NCBI GenBank assembly: GCA_009840385.1
Contig: VXNX01000005.1
Location: 62,001-126,000, forward strand
DNA from: Candidatus Dadabacteria bacterium
GTDB taxonomy: Bacteria > Desulfobacterota_D > UBA1144 > Nemesobacterales > Nemesobacteraceae
Length of the DNA stretch: 64,000 nucleotides
Direction: 5' to 3'
Every line of letters begins with the position of its first letter. Position 1 is the first letter of the stretch. Positions 56,830-63,963 of the stretch are shown piece after piece. Both the position numbers and the translations under genes were made by a program. A model generated the notes under the pieces. That model was not told the DNA's origin. It saw only the letters and a list, made by a program, of their open reading frames with translations, and ran no database searches.

Positions 56830-56892
56830 TTCTTCAATATTAGACGCATTTACGAATCTATCAAACGGTTTTTTCAAGGGGCGAGGTATAAC

Positions 56893-56909
56893 AAAGGGTT
56901 AATCCCTTT
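56893..56909. repeat. Perfect short hairpin downstream of tRNA-Arg
   Basis: AAAGGG-TTAAT-CCCTTT. There is no U-tract on either strand. It may help end tRNA-Arg transcription or be an operator; nothing else is recognised between 56830 and 57029. Confidence 0.3.
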
Positions 56910-57029
56910 AGCTCTAGGTTCGAAAATACAAAGTTCATCAACCGGCGTCTTTGTTCAAAAGTTCCAAGCTTAAAGGCATCGTATGCGCCAGAAGCCATTT
57001 TTGTTGACACCGGCCTTCTACCTCCACCG

Positions 57030-57248
57030 TCACGTGCTTTGGCTTATGACATAATTTTTGTTAGTAAAATAATTCATAATATTAGACACGGTCCACGCGG
57101 ATGCAGCTGACAATTGCAGGCAATCACCCAGTTCAAATGATCCGTAAACAATAACGGAAGTGAACCAAGACAAACTGGCAATCAATTGGCATAACCATTG
57201 TATACTTATATTAGCCTTAACTTTTTTCTGAACTAATTCTTCTTGCAT
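57030..57248 (-). CDS. Small two-helix membrane protein coupled to the flavoprotein
   Basis: 72 residues. Its ATG overlaps the flavoprotein stop as TGATG, so the two should be cotranslated. A charged N-terminus (QEELVQKKVK) precedes two hydrophobic segments, about 17-37 (WLCQLIASLSWFTSVIVYGS) and 44-60. No family is recognised. The coupling suggests it anchors or partners the flavoprotein. A+T-rich like its partner and unlike the surrounding genes. Confidence 0.65.
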   Translation of the reverse strand: MQEELVQKKVKANISIQWLCQLIASLSWFTSVIVYGSFELGDCLQLSAASAWTVSNIMNYFTNKNYVISQST

Positions 57249-58366
57249 CAGCAAACACACTCCTCTCCGCAGCAGCTCAAATCATCTAGGTAGAGACCTT
57301 CATTACGATATGGCTCAAGCAGCGTTGTATCCATACCCAATCGTTTTCCAATTGCATTAGCGACAACACCAAACCTCTGCCGATACTTATAAATAAAACA
57401 AAAAATAAGATCATCATGACGAACTTGTGGACCAACGAGAAACAATCCAGGAGTTTTGGTTGATTCATCCTGCTCATTCAGCAAACAATAAGCTTTATTT
57501 TTTTCCCAATTAAACAAGTCTTTAATGACGACCAAACTACTTTTAAATCCTGTTGCCAAAATGGGTGGTGTGGCACTTTGATAAGGCAATGATTTGCCTC
57601 TGACGTAAATCAAATACTTGCCCTGCTCCAACCTTATCTCCCTAACCATGGATTTACCAACAAGCTCAATCCTATTATAAGTCATTTCTTGCTTCAGCCT
57701 CTCCAACGTAAAAGGCGATAAGTTTTCACTTGGGTCAGTTGTTTTTTTACTCCAACGCGCATCGCGGTCTAATACACGAACCTTTTTGCCCAATCGACTT
57801 AAATGGATAGCTGCGTCAATGCCACTCTCATAACCGCCGATAATATAAATTTCATCGCCTTTAACGTGTTCCCAGCTTTTCACTCGGCTGTTATGCAGAC
57901 ACAATTCAGCACCTGGAATAGAATTTGTATTCGGGTATTGAAATTCTCCGGCCGCCCAAATCAAAAAGCGAGACTCTATCGGCTTTCCTTCAGTAATGTG
58001 AACCTTAAAAGAACCTTCAGAATAAAGCACCTTCTCCACATTTGCATGTTCAATAACCGGCAAATCAAAATATTCTGATACAGCTCTTAAATACAGCGCA
58101 TACTCCTTGCCGGTAGGGTGTTCCTTTCGAAGCATATATGCTGGCGAGGTTCCGGATATAACCGCATTAAGGTCAAGATGACCATAAAAATTAGTTGTAA
58201 ATGAGGGGGTTAAGAGTTGCATTTCCTTCGGCCATTTGTCGAAAGTCGCGCCGACTTCTTCTCTCTCAAGAACAGTCATTCGCTTTATACCCAAGTCCTT
58301 AAGCATAGCAGCAACCCCTATCCCCGCCGGACCGGCTCCAACAACAACAACATCAAATTGTCTCAT
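57248..58366 (-). CDS. FAD/NAD(P)-dependent oxidoreductase with cysteine-rich tail
   Basis: 372 residues. The N-terminal dinucleotide fold VVVGAGPAGIGVAAML binds FAD and a second one, IYIIGGYESGIDAAIHL, binds NAD(P). The layout resembles CzcO/YpdA-type flavoproteins. The last residues are CCGEECVC: four cysteines in eight positions, suitable for metal or redox chemistry. The gene is clearly more A+T-rich than flanking genes and lies between tRNA-Arg and the zinc locus, which suggests horizontal transfer. Substrate unknown. Confidence 0.83.
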   Translation of the reverse strand: MRQFDVVVVGAGPAGIGVAAMLKDLGIKRMTVLEREEVGATFDKWPKEMQLLTPSFTTNFYGHLDLNAVISGTSPAYMLRKEHPTGKEYALYLRAVSEYFDLPVIEHANVEKVLYSEGSFKVHITEGKPIESRFLIWAAGEFQYPNTNSIPGAELCLHNSRVKSWEHVKGDEIYIIGGYESGIDAAIHLSRLGKKVRVLDRDARWSKKTTDPSENLSPFTLERLKQEMTYNRIELVGKSMVREIRLEQGKYLIYVRGKSLPYQSATPPILATGFKSSLVVIKDLFNWEKNKAYCLLNEQDESTKTPGLFLVGPQVRHDDLIFCFIYKYRQRFGVVANAIGKRLGMDTTLLEPYRNEGLYLDDLSCCGEECVC

Positions 58367-58504
58367 CTCTCTAACCTCCTAACGTTTCATATTGAAAGGA
58401 TTTACTTAACGACAACTGTTTCATTGAAACATTCCTGATATAGAGCATTGATCGATACGCAGCTTTTAACGGTAACATTGAGTTGGTCCGCAAATTCCTT
58501 GCTA

Positions 58505-58512
58505 GGGCGCGC
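58505..58512. repeat. Possible attachment-site remnant matching the tRNA-Arg 3' end
   Basis: GGGCGCGC followed by AT repeats the end of tRNA-Arg (56820-56827). The two copies bracket the A+T-rich flavoprotein patch. Eight bases is short and no integrase is present, so this is only a hint. Confidence 0.25.
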
Positions 58513-58526
58513 ATAATAAACTCTTC

Positions 58527-59288
58527 TTAAGTTTTCTGACCCCAGTTCGCTATCCGAACCCCTCGTATAATCAGGGCCGTTGCGGTATATGACAGGATGA
58601 TGATCGGTCCGGCGGGCATATCAAGCGCTACGGCGAAGGCAATACCGGACAGAACCCCCGCCACTCCGCAGAGCCATGCAATAGGGTATGGCCGTTTGAC
58701 TTGTACCGCGGCCAAAGCCGGGAGTATAAGGCTTGCGAAGACTACGTAAACGCCGACCAGTTGAACCGATGAAGTGATGGCGAGAGCGAAGATCAGATAA
58801 AACCCCATGTTGTTTCGCACCTCCGGTTTGGAAAACCAGGCCAGCAGTATCAACGCGTAAATGGGCGCGTGTTTCGCTACATCTGTCCATGTCACAAACA
58901 GCATCTGTCCCGAAAGCAGGTGCTTTACCTCCTCTCCGCCGTGGGGATGATCGGCCAGCAACAGAAGCGCCAGCGATGCGGCAAGCACGAAAGTGCACCC
59001 TATGATTGCCTCCTGTCGCTCTGGCATTGCAGTTTCCACCTTGCGGAAAAACAGCCCTGCTGCGACCGCGCAACCAAGCGCTATGAACTGGATCAGCCAC
59101 GGAGACGGATCATGGATAAACATGTTGCCGACCACAAGCCCGAGGCCCGCAATCTGCGCCACCGCAAGATCAATAAAGATGATGCCGCGGCGGAGCACTT
59201 CAATGCCCAGGGGAGCGTGGGTGAGCGCAATCATGAGGCCGGCAGCCATTGCCGGCCCGATGATTTCCAGAAGTTCACCTGTTAACAT
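58527..59288 (-). CDS. znuB: Metal (zinc/manganese) ABC transporter permease
   Basis: 253 residues, about eight membrane helices of the ABC-3 family. Typical parts are THAPLGIEVLRRGIIFIDLA near 24-43 and SVQLVGVYVVFASLILPA. A DHPHGGEEVKH loop may touch metal. Its start overlaps the znuA end by 14 bases. No ATPase gene follows; the next material downstream is the A+T-rich patch. Confidence 0.92.
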   Translation of the reverse strand: MLTGELLEIIGPAMAAGLMIALTHAPLGIEVLRRGIIFIDLAVAQIAGLGLVVGNMFIHDPSPWLIQFIALGCAVAAGLFFRKVETAMPERQEAIIGCTFVLAASLALLLLADHPHGGEEVKHLLSGQMLFVTWTDVAKHAPIYALILLAWFSKPEVRNNMGFYLIFALAITSSVQLVGVYVVFASLILPALAAVQVKRPYPIAWLCGVAGVLSGIAFAVALDMPAGPIIILSYTATALIIRGVRIANWGQKT

Positions 59289-60210
59289 GATATGTTTCTT
59301 TCAACAAAGCTATAGTCCTGTCAAACAGTGCAAACAGATCGCCGCTCTGTTCGTCGCCGCCAACGGTGTAAGGAAGCACGATTGCCCTTGTCCCGGTTTT
59401 TTCCGACAACCATTCACTCGCGTCATCCGGATCGTAAGGAGTACGGATAATCACGTCCGCCGGGCTGCTTCTTAACTCTCGCAGCAGATTCTTCAGGTGA
59501 GAAGTTGTCGGCGGAATGCCGGGTTTTGGTTCAAGTGTTCCCACTCGTTTCATTCCAAGCCAGTCAATCAGATAAGTAAACGATTGATGATGAACCACAA
59601 CCGGTTTTCCTTTAAGCGCGGCAGCCTCGGATTCCCATCGGGAAATCGCAGCGCGAAAACGCGACGAAAAATCCCGGTAGCTATCCTTATAAAAAGAGGC
59701 GTTTTCAGAATCTATCCTCGAAAGGCGGTCGGCGAGAGCCTCACCCACCGTCATCAGGTTGTACGGATTCAGGTGCACGTGGGGATTGCCTTCCGGATGT
59801 ATATCTCCCATGCTGCGGTCGACCACAACCGGGACTTCAAGCATGGTGACCAGGTCTGCCGCCATAAGGTGACCGATTGAGCCGGGTTGCAGGTCTGAGC
59901 TTGCCTTCCGAACCAGAATCGGAAGCCAGCCTACCTCAAGACTTGCACCCGAGCAGAGCAGCAAGTCGGCTTTGCGCGCTTTGGATATCAGGCTAGGGCG
60001 CGCCCTTATATAGTGTGGATTCTGCACGGCCGAGGTAGCCGAAAACGCTTCCACCTTGTCACCGCCGATTTCTTGGGCCAGCGCCGCCCATTCCGGTTCG
60101 CAGGCAAATACTTTTACCTTCTCTTGATCAGAAGCGGCGAAAGCGGGGATGTGAGAAAACGGCAAAACGGCAAAAAACGCGGTTATGACCGCGAAACGTA
60201 ATATATTCAT
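59275..60210 (-). CDS. znuA: Zinc ABC transporter substrate-binding protein with borrowed signal peptide
   Basis: 311 residues, AGGAGG before the ATG. The mature protein is a cluster A-I metal receptor; ligand candidates are His in QNPHYIRA, His in GNPHVHLN, His in VVHHQSFTYL and Asp in PYDPDD. It captures periplasmic zinc for ZnuB. Residues 1-28, including the signal peptide, are almost identical at protein and DNA level to the start of the outer-membrane protein encoded at 62282. Family-like sequence begins only at KVKVFACEPEW. A degraded copy of that same segment with a different leader lies at 60655-60796. Confidence 0.92.
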   Translation of the reverse strand: MNILRFAVITAFFAVLPFSHIPAFAASDQEKVKVFACEPEWAALAQEIGGDKVEAFSATSAVQNPHYIRARPSLISKARKADLLLCSGASLEVGWLPILVRKASSDLQPGSIGHLMAADLVTMLEVPVVVDRSMGDIHPEGNPHVHLNPYNLMTVGEALADRLSRIDSENASFYKDSYRDFSSRFRAAISRWESEAAALKGKPVVVHHQSFTYLIDWLGMKRVGTLEPKPGIPPTTSHLKNLLRELRSSPADVIIRTPYDPDDASEWLSEKTGTRAIVLPYTVGGDEQSGDLFALFDRTIALLKETYHVNR

Positions 60211-60285
60211 TTTTCCTCCTTAAGTTTGAAAAGAAAACTCCACTGCCCGCACGTATGCGCGGGGAATAAAAAATCTGTTTACAGC

Positions 60286-60570
60286 TTAGGAGGAAAGGGG
60301 AGGTCCGCGAGTAATTCCCGCTTCGCAAGTGTCCCGAACGACGATAACGTCACCGAACGGCTGCGGGACGTGCTGTGCGCGGTGAAGAACACGGACTTCA
60401 CTCGTGGCGCCGGGATCTGTATAGTCCTGATACTTGGCGTTCAGGCATATCTCGCATTCAGTTCCCTCATGCTTGTGCTCCCGGGAACCGCACTCGGCTG
60501 CATGGGCAAAGGAGAGCATCTGCGCTCCCAGAAAGGCGATTGTAAGCAATAAGGAAAATGTTCTGCTCAT
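60286..60570 (-). CDS. Small secreted Cys/His protein, DUF2946-like, copy 2
   Basis: 94 residues from the ATG at 60570, chosen to match copy 1; an in-frame ATG at 60576 is also possible. A signal peptide ending AHA precedes EHKHEGTECEICL, an HxH-x4-CxxC arrangement suited to zinc or copper, and a C-terminal RGPPLSS. It is a recent duplicate of the gene at 62361 (same length, most residues conserved). It precedes znuA and shares the duplicated operator upstream. Confidence 0.75.
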   Translation of the reverse strand: MSRTFSLLLTIAFLGAQMLSFAHAAECGSREHKHEGTECEICLNAKYQDYTDPGATSEVRVLHRAQHVPQPFGDVIVVRDTCEAGITRGPPLSS

Positions 60571-60582
60571 CTGCATAGTTAA

Positions 60583-60599
60583 ATGAGAAATATTATCAT
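60583..60599. promoter_or_regulatory. Fur-family-like operator, copy 2
   Basis: ATGAGAA-ATA-TTATCAT, an imperfect palindrome whose arms extend to AAATGAGAA / TTATCATTT. It lies between the -10 region and the small secreted-protein gene and is homologous to 62658-62674. Zinc-responsive control by a Zur-type repressor is inferred from the genes it serves. Confidence 0.5.
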
Positions 60600-60603
60600 T
60601 TAG

Positions 60604-60633
60604 AGCCTACCATACGAGAAAGTACAGTGTCAA
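60604..60633 (-). promoter_or_regulatory. Duplicated promoter upstream of copy 2
   Basis: On the minus strand: TTGACA (60633-60628), 18 bases, TAGGCT (60609-60604). The -35 box is identical to the copy 1 promoter; the -10 box is weaker. Confidence 0.4.
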
Positions 60634-60654
60634 TATGTTGCACTTGGGGACGTT

Positions 60655-60796
60655 AGTTCCTCCGATTTCTTGGGCCGGTGCCGTCCATTTCGGCTTGCAG
60701 GCAAATACTTTTACCTTTGCGAAGGAATATGCCGGGGCCACGGAAAGCAGCCCCGGCAGGAGGATGGAAAGGAGAGAGAGTCGGTTAACGCTTCAT
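60655..60796 (-). pseudogene. Truncated, frameshifted znuA remnant
   Basis: Read on the minus strand, one frame gives a signal-peptide-like LLSILLPGLLSVAPAYSFA followed by KVKVFACKPKWTAPAQEIGG, which parallels the start of mature ZnuA (KVKVFACEPEWAALAQEIGG). The ATG at 60796 is in a different frame and meets TAA after three codons; the matching frame has TGA upstream and no start. Homology stops near 60655, just before the duplicated promoter. It lies directly behind the outer-membrane protein gene, the place znuA presumably held before the duplication. Confidence 0.8.
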
Positions 60797-60809
60797 CTTA
60801 AGGTTGCTC

Positions 60810-62282
60810 TTAGTATTTATGCGCGGCGTGGGCACCTATGCTCATTATGTACTGGAGCAGGAACTGGTTGTCGCTTAGGTCCTCTCCCAGTTTTTCGTGA
60901 TTGTACTGAAGGCGTATGCGGGAGAACTCGCTGTTTGACCAGTCTCCCATGACCGCTACCGCGTAAGGATCGTGATCTATCCCAGAATCCTCGGGAGAGT
61001 ATATCTGGGAATAGCGGGCGCCGATTCTCCATTTCGGCGAGAACTTGAAAACCCCTTGCGCGTACCATCCGTGGCTTCCTCCGTCGAGGTGCTCTTCGTG
61101 GACCTCGCCTCCTTCCTCAAGAGTGTAGACGCCTTCTTCGTCACGCCAGAAATACTCACCCTGGAGAAGCACCTCTTTCTGGTGGTTATTTCCAGTGGGG
61201 GCCCAAACGTAGCGAAAATCAACCGCGTAAAGCCTCGTGTCACCCGTGAACATGCCGGCGGCGAAGAACTCCCCGAGATTCTCCCCGTGTTCGTCTTCGT
61301 GTTCGTGTTCATGCTCGTCTTCGTGCTCATGTTCGTCTTCGTGTGCATGCTCGTCTTCGTGCTCATGTTCGTCTTCGTGCGCATGCTCGTCTTCGTGTCC
61401 ATGTCCGCCGCCGCGACCGCTTGCCTCTCCGTCAAGCAGATAGCCCCCGATTCTCCAGGATGAATTCTCTCCTATGTCACCGCCTACCCGCAGGAAGGCG
61501 CTGAACGAGTTTATGTCGCTACCCTCAGCCCCTGCAAACGGGAAATCGTCTCCGCGGAAAATACCGCCTCCCGCCTCGACATAGAAGTCGGTCGGAAGCA
61601 CGTATGAAATCTGCGCTCCGGTATCATTAAAGGCCTTGTCGAGAAACACCCTGTAAGGCAAGGGGCGATCGGCGAAATCGTCAGCGTGGGCGTGATGCTC
61701 GTTCATGTATCCCAGAGTCCAGAACGCGCGGCCCATTCTTATGGTCGCGCCCGTTGGAAGCCCGAAACCTGGAAGGGTCTCTACGTATGCTTCCTCAAGC
61801 TCGATCTCGACCCCGTCTCCATGGTCTGCAAGAGCCGTGGTTATATGGCCGTAGAATTTATGGTCAACACTTGTCGAAAAATTAAGTTCGGTTTCCCCAA
61901 GAGATATTCCTTCCGCCCCACGTTCCCCCTCGTGTCCCAGGACGAACCCGGGAATTTCGCCCTCATCCGAAGAAAAGGCGGCGAATCGTCCGCCCAGTAT
62001 CGCTCCGATTGAAGGGTTGAGGCTCCTGTCGTAAATGGCTCTGCCTGGGTAGACGCTATCCTTGCTCTTTGAGTAAGTCGTTTTGGCCTGAGATGCTTCG
62101 GTTTCCATCTCGGCGAGCTTTTCTTCCATCTTTAAAATCCGGTTCTCATATTCCGATCTCATCTCTTGTATCTCCTTCTTTAAGGCTTCTACCTCCTGGT
62201 CGGAAGCGGCGAAAGCGGGGACATGAGAAAACGGCAGAACGGCAAAAAACGCGGTTATGACCGCTAAACGTAATGTATTCAT
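60810..62282 (-). CDS. Outer-membrane beta-barrel protein with coiled coil and His-rich loop, zinc-linked
   Basis: 490 residues. A signal peptide ending AFA is followed by a coiled coil (about 30-65, EVEALKKEIQEM onward) and a barrel that begins near residue 80. The layout resembles porin-like proteins with a periplasmic coil. Residues about 292-332 form a loop built of His, Glu and Asp repeats (HEDEHAHEDEHEHEDE pattern), encoded by a tandem DNA repeat. Such a loop can gather zinc at the cell surface. It is second in the locus, behind the Cys/His secreted protein and before the znuA remnant. Confidence 0.82.
   Translation of the reverse strand: MNTLRLAVITAFFAVLPFSHVPAFAASDQEVEALKKEIQEMRSEYENRILKMEEKLAEMETEASQAKTTYSKSKDSVYPGRAIYDRSLNPSIGAILGGRFAAFSSDEGEIPGFVLGHEGERGAEGISLGETELNFSTSVDHKFYGHITTALADHGDGVEIELEEAYVETLPGFGLPTGATIRMGRAFWTLGYMNEHHAHADDFADRPLPYRVFLDKAFNDTGAQISYVLPTDFYVEAGGGIFRGDDFPFAGAEGSDINSFSAFLRVGGDIGENSSWRIGGYLLDGEASGRGGGHGHEDEHAHEDEHEHEDEHAHEDEHEHEDEHEHEHEDEHGENLGEFFAAGMFTGDTRLYAVDFRYVWAPTGNNHQKEVLLQGEYFWRDEEGVYTLEEGGEVHEEHLDGGSHGWYAQGVFKFSPKWRIGARYSQIYSPEDSGIDHDPYAVAVMGDWSNSEFSRIRLQYNHEKLGEDLSDNQFLLQYIMSIGAHAAHKY
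61286..61404. repeat. In-frame tandem repeat encoding the His-rich loop
   Basis: About three copies of a 36-base unit, itself made of 18-base half-units, encode HAHEDEHEHEDE and variants. Being a multiple of three, unit gain or loss would change loop length without frameshift. Confidence 0.75.
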
Positions 62283-62299
62283 TTTTTCCTCCTTGAATT

Positions 62300-62333
62300 A
62301 AAAAAAACGCTGCTCCCCGCTTATATGCGCGGG
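62300..62333 (-). terminator. Hairpin with T-run between the small secreted protein and outer-membrane protein genes
   Basis: On the minus strand CCCGC (62333-62329) pairs with GCGGG (62320-62316) and a run of eight T follows at 62307-62300. It could attenuate transcription into the outer-membrane protein gene. A similar stem without the T-run lies at 60246-60263. Confidence 0.4.
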
Positions 62334-62360
62334 AAACCCTAAAAAAACCTCTTTACTTCT

Positions 62361-62645
62361 TTAGGAGGATAGGGGAGGTCCGCGGGTGATTCCCGCGTCA
62401 TAAGTGTCCCAAACGATGATAACGCCAATGGGTGGCTGCGGGACGTACTGTGCGTGGCGAATAAGACAAACCCCGCTTGTGACGCCGGAACTTGCGCAGT
62501 CCTGATATTTGGCGCTCAGGCAGATCTCGCAGGCAGTTCCCTCATGCTCGTGTTCCAATGAACCGTACTCGGCCGCATGGGCAAAGTAGAGCATCTGTGC
62601 TCCCAGAAAGGCGATTGTCAGTAATAAGGAAAGTGCCTTGGTCAT
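62361..62645 (-). CDS. Small secreted Cys/His protein, DUF2946-like, copy 1
   Basis: 94 residues. The signal peptide ends AHA, followed by EHEHEGTACEICL (HxH-x4-CxxC) and a C-terminal RGPPLSS as in DUF2946 members. The motif suggests periplasmic metal binding; no activity is known. First gene of the zinc locus, downstream of a promoter/operator. The paralogue at 60286 arose from it or vice versa. Confidence 0.75.
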   Translation of the reverse strand: MTKALSLLLTIAFLGAQMLYFAHAAEYGSLEHEHEGTACEICLSAKYQDCASSGVTSGVCLIRHAQYVPQPPIGVIIVWDTYDAGITRGPPLSS

Positions 62646-62657
62646 CCGCGTTGTTAA

Positions 62658-62674
62658 ATGAGAAAGATTCTCAT
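62658..62674. promoter_or_regulatory. Fur-family-like operator, copy 1
   Basis: Perfect palindrome ATGAGAA-AGA-TTCTCAT. It covers the expected transcript start of the zinc locus, so a bound repressor would block transcription. Zur is the likely regulator given the target genes; Fur cannot be excluded. Confidence 0.55.
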
Positions 62675-62676
62675 CT

Positions 62677-62706
62677 AGTATGCCATAAGGGAAAGTATCG
62701 TGTCAA
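62677..62706 (-). promoter_or_regulatory. Promoter of the zinc locus
   Basis: On the minus strand: TTGACA (62706-62701), 18 bases, CATACT (62682-62677), with the operator immediately downstream. Confidence 0.5.
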
Positions 62707-62861
62707 TATGTATGTAAGTGAAGTTGTGAAGTTTTCGGTTTCGTCACGGCGGAATTTTATTTTTCTACCGGAATCCGGGAAAAGCCTAGGCTGATGGGCT
62801 AGTTGAGTATCCTTGCTGTTTGAGTAACATTACCGCCACACATCGATTTTCGGAGGCTAAA

Positions 62862-63863
62862 TTGAGTTCAAGACCTATTCTGGTTACAGGGGACCGACCG
62901 ACAGGAAAGCTTCATCTGGGCCATTTGGTAGGTTCGCTTCAAAACCGCATCAGGTTCCAGAGCGAATACGAATGTTTCTTTCTGGTCGCCAACCTCCACA
63001 TGCTGACCACGCATTACGACAGGGCCGTTGAGGTAGAGGAAAACACGATCGAGATGGTGTGTGACTGGCTTTCGGTGGGAATGGACCCTGAGTGCTCGGT
63101 TTTCTACGTGCAGTCTCAGGTGCCTCAGATAACTGAACTCTCAACCATACTCTCGATGCTTTGTCCCCTGCCGAGGCTCCAGAGAATCCCCACCCTGAAG
63201 GAGAAAATTCAGGATATGGGGGTGGGGGACAACTATTCGGCCGGACTTTTGGGATACCCTGTGCTAATGGCGGCTGACATACTGATGTTCCGGGCGACCA
63301 AGGTTCCCGTGGGCGAGGACCAGTTGAGCCACGTTGAACTCACGAGGGAGCTTGCCAGGAGGTTTAATTTTCTCTACGGCGACTACTTCGGGGAACCTGA
63401 ACCGCTTATAAGCGAAGCGTCGCGCCTCGTGGGCACTGACGGAAACAGGAAGATGAGCAAGAGTCTTAACAACTGCATATACCTTAGCGACAGCGAGAAG
63501 GAAGTCGAGCAAAAGGTAAGAAGTATGTATACGGACCCGAAGAGAATAAGAGCCGATATACCGGGTACGGTGGAAGGCAACCCGGTTTTTATCTACCACG
63601 ATCTTTTTAACGACGATGCCGCGGAGGTCGAGGACCTCAAGGACCGCTACAGGACCGGAAACGTCGGGGACGTAGAGGTGAAGAAGAAACTCGCCCGCGC
63701 CATAAATCTTCTCCTTGAACCCATCAGGGAAAAAAGGGCGCAGTACGAAAAAAGAACGGACGAGGTTAGGGACATACTCCGCGAGGGGACTCTCAGGGCA
63801 AAACGGATAGCGGAAGAGAACATGGAGGAGATAAAGGAGAGGGTGGGTCTTTTCCGTACGTAG
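62862..63863 (+). CDS. trpS: Tryptophanyl-tRNA synthetase
   Basis: 333 residues from the TTG at 62862, chosen because GGAGG (62852-62856) is five bases upstream; an in-frame TTG at 62820 lacks such a site. Class I motifs are KLHLGH (HIGH) near 15-20 and RKMSKSLNN. The GDRPTG and MAADILMF segments are typical of TrpS. Confidence 0.96.
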   Translation: MSSRPILVTGDRPTGKLHLGHLVGSLQNRIRFQSEYECFFLVANLHMLTTHYDRAVEVEENTIEMVCDWLSVGMDPECSVFYVQSQVPQITELSTILSMLCPLPRLQRIPTLKEKIQDMGVGDNYSAGLLGYPVLMAADILMFRATKVPVGEDQLSHVELTRELARRFNFLYGDYFGEPEPLISEASRLVGTDGNRKMSKSLNNCIYLSDSEKEVEQKVRSMYTDPKRIRADIPGTVEGNPVFIYHDLFNDDAAEVEDLKDRYRTGNVGDVEVKKKLARAINLLLEPIREKRAQYEKRTDEVRDILREGTLRAKRIAEENMEEIKERVGLFRT

Positions 63864-63877
63864 GGGTCGAGTGTTTG

Positions 63878-63905
63878 TTGACAGAAACGCCATCTATTCT
63901 ATATC
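63878..63905 (+). promoter_or_regulatory. Possible promoter of the gene leaving the right edge
   Basis: TTGACA (63878-63883), 16 bases, TATATC (63900-63905). No riboswitch fold is recognised in the leader. Confidence 0.35.
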
Positions 63906-63963
63906 CTGCTTAAAGAAACTGTTTGTATTTATGACGTTTTTAGCTATGGAAGGAATATGAGAA

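Noticed and set aside
49426-58526. Insertion sequences or integrases near the tRNA-linked accessory genes
   Set aside because: No transposase, integrase or terminal inverted repeats were found; transfer is inferred only from composition and position.
61286-61404. Regular repeat that could be mistaken for a CRISPR array
   Set aside because: There are no unique spacers, the units are contiguous, and the repeat is in frame inside a coding gene.
60972-61463. Plus-strand frames rich in Cys/Ser or Phe/Val repeats
   Set aside because: They are the antisense and shifted readings of the His-rich tandem repeat in the outer-membrane protein gene.
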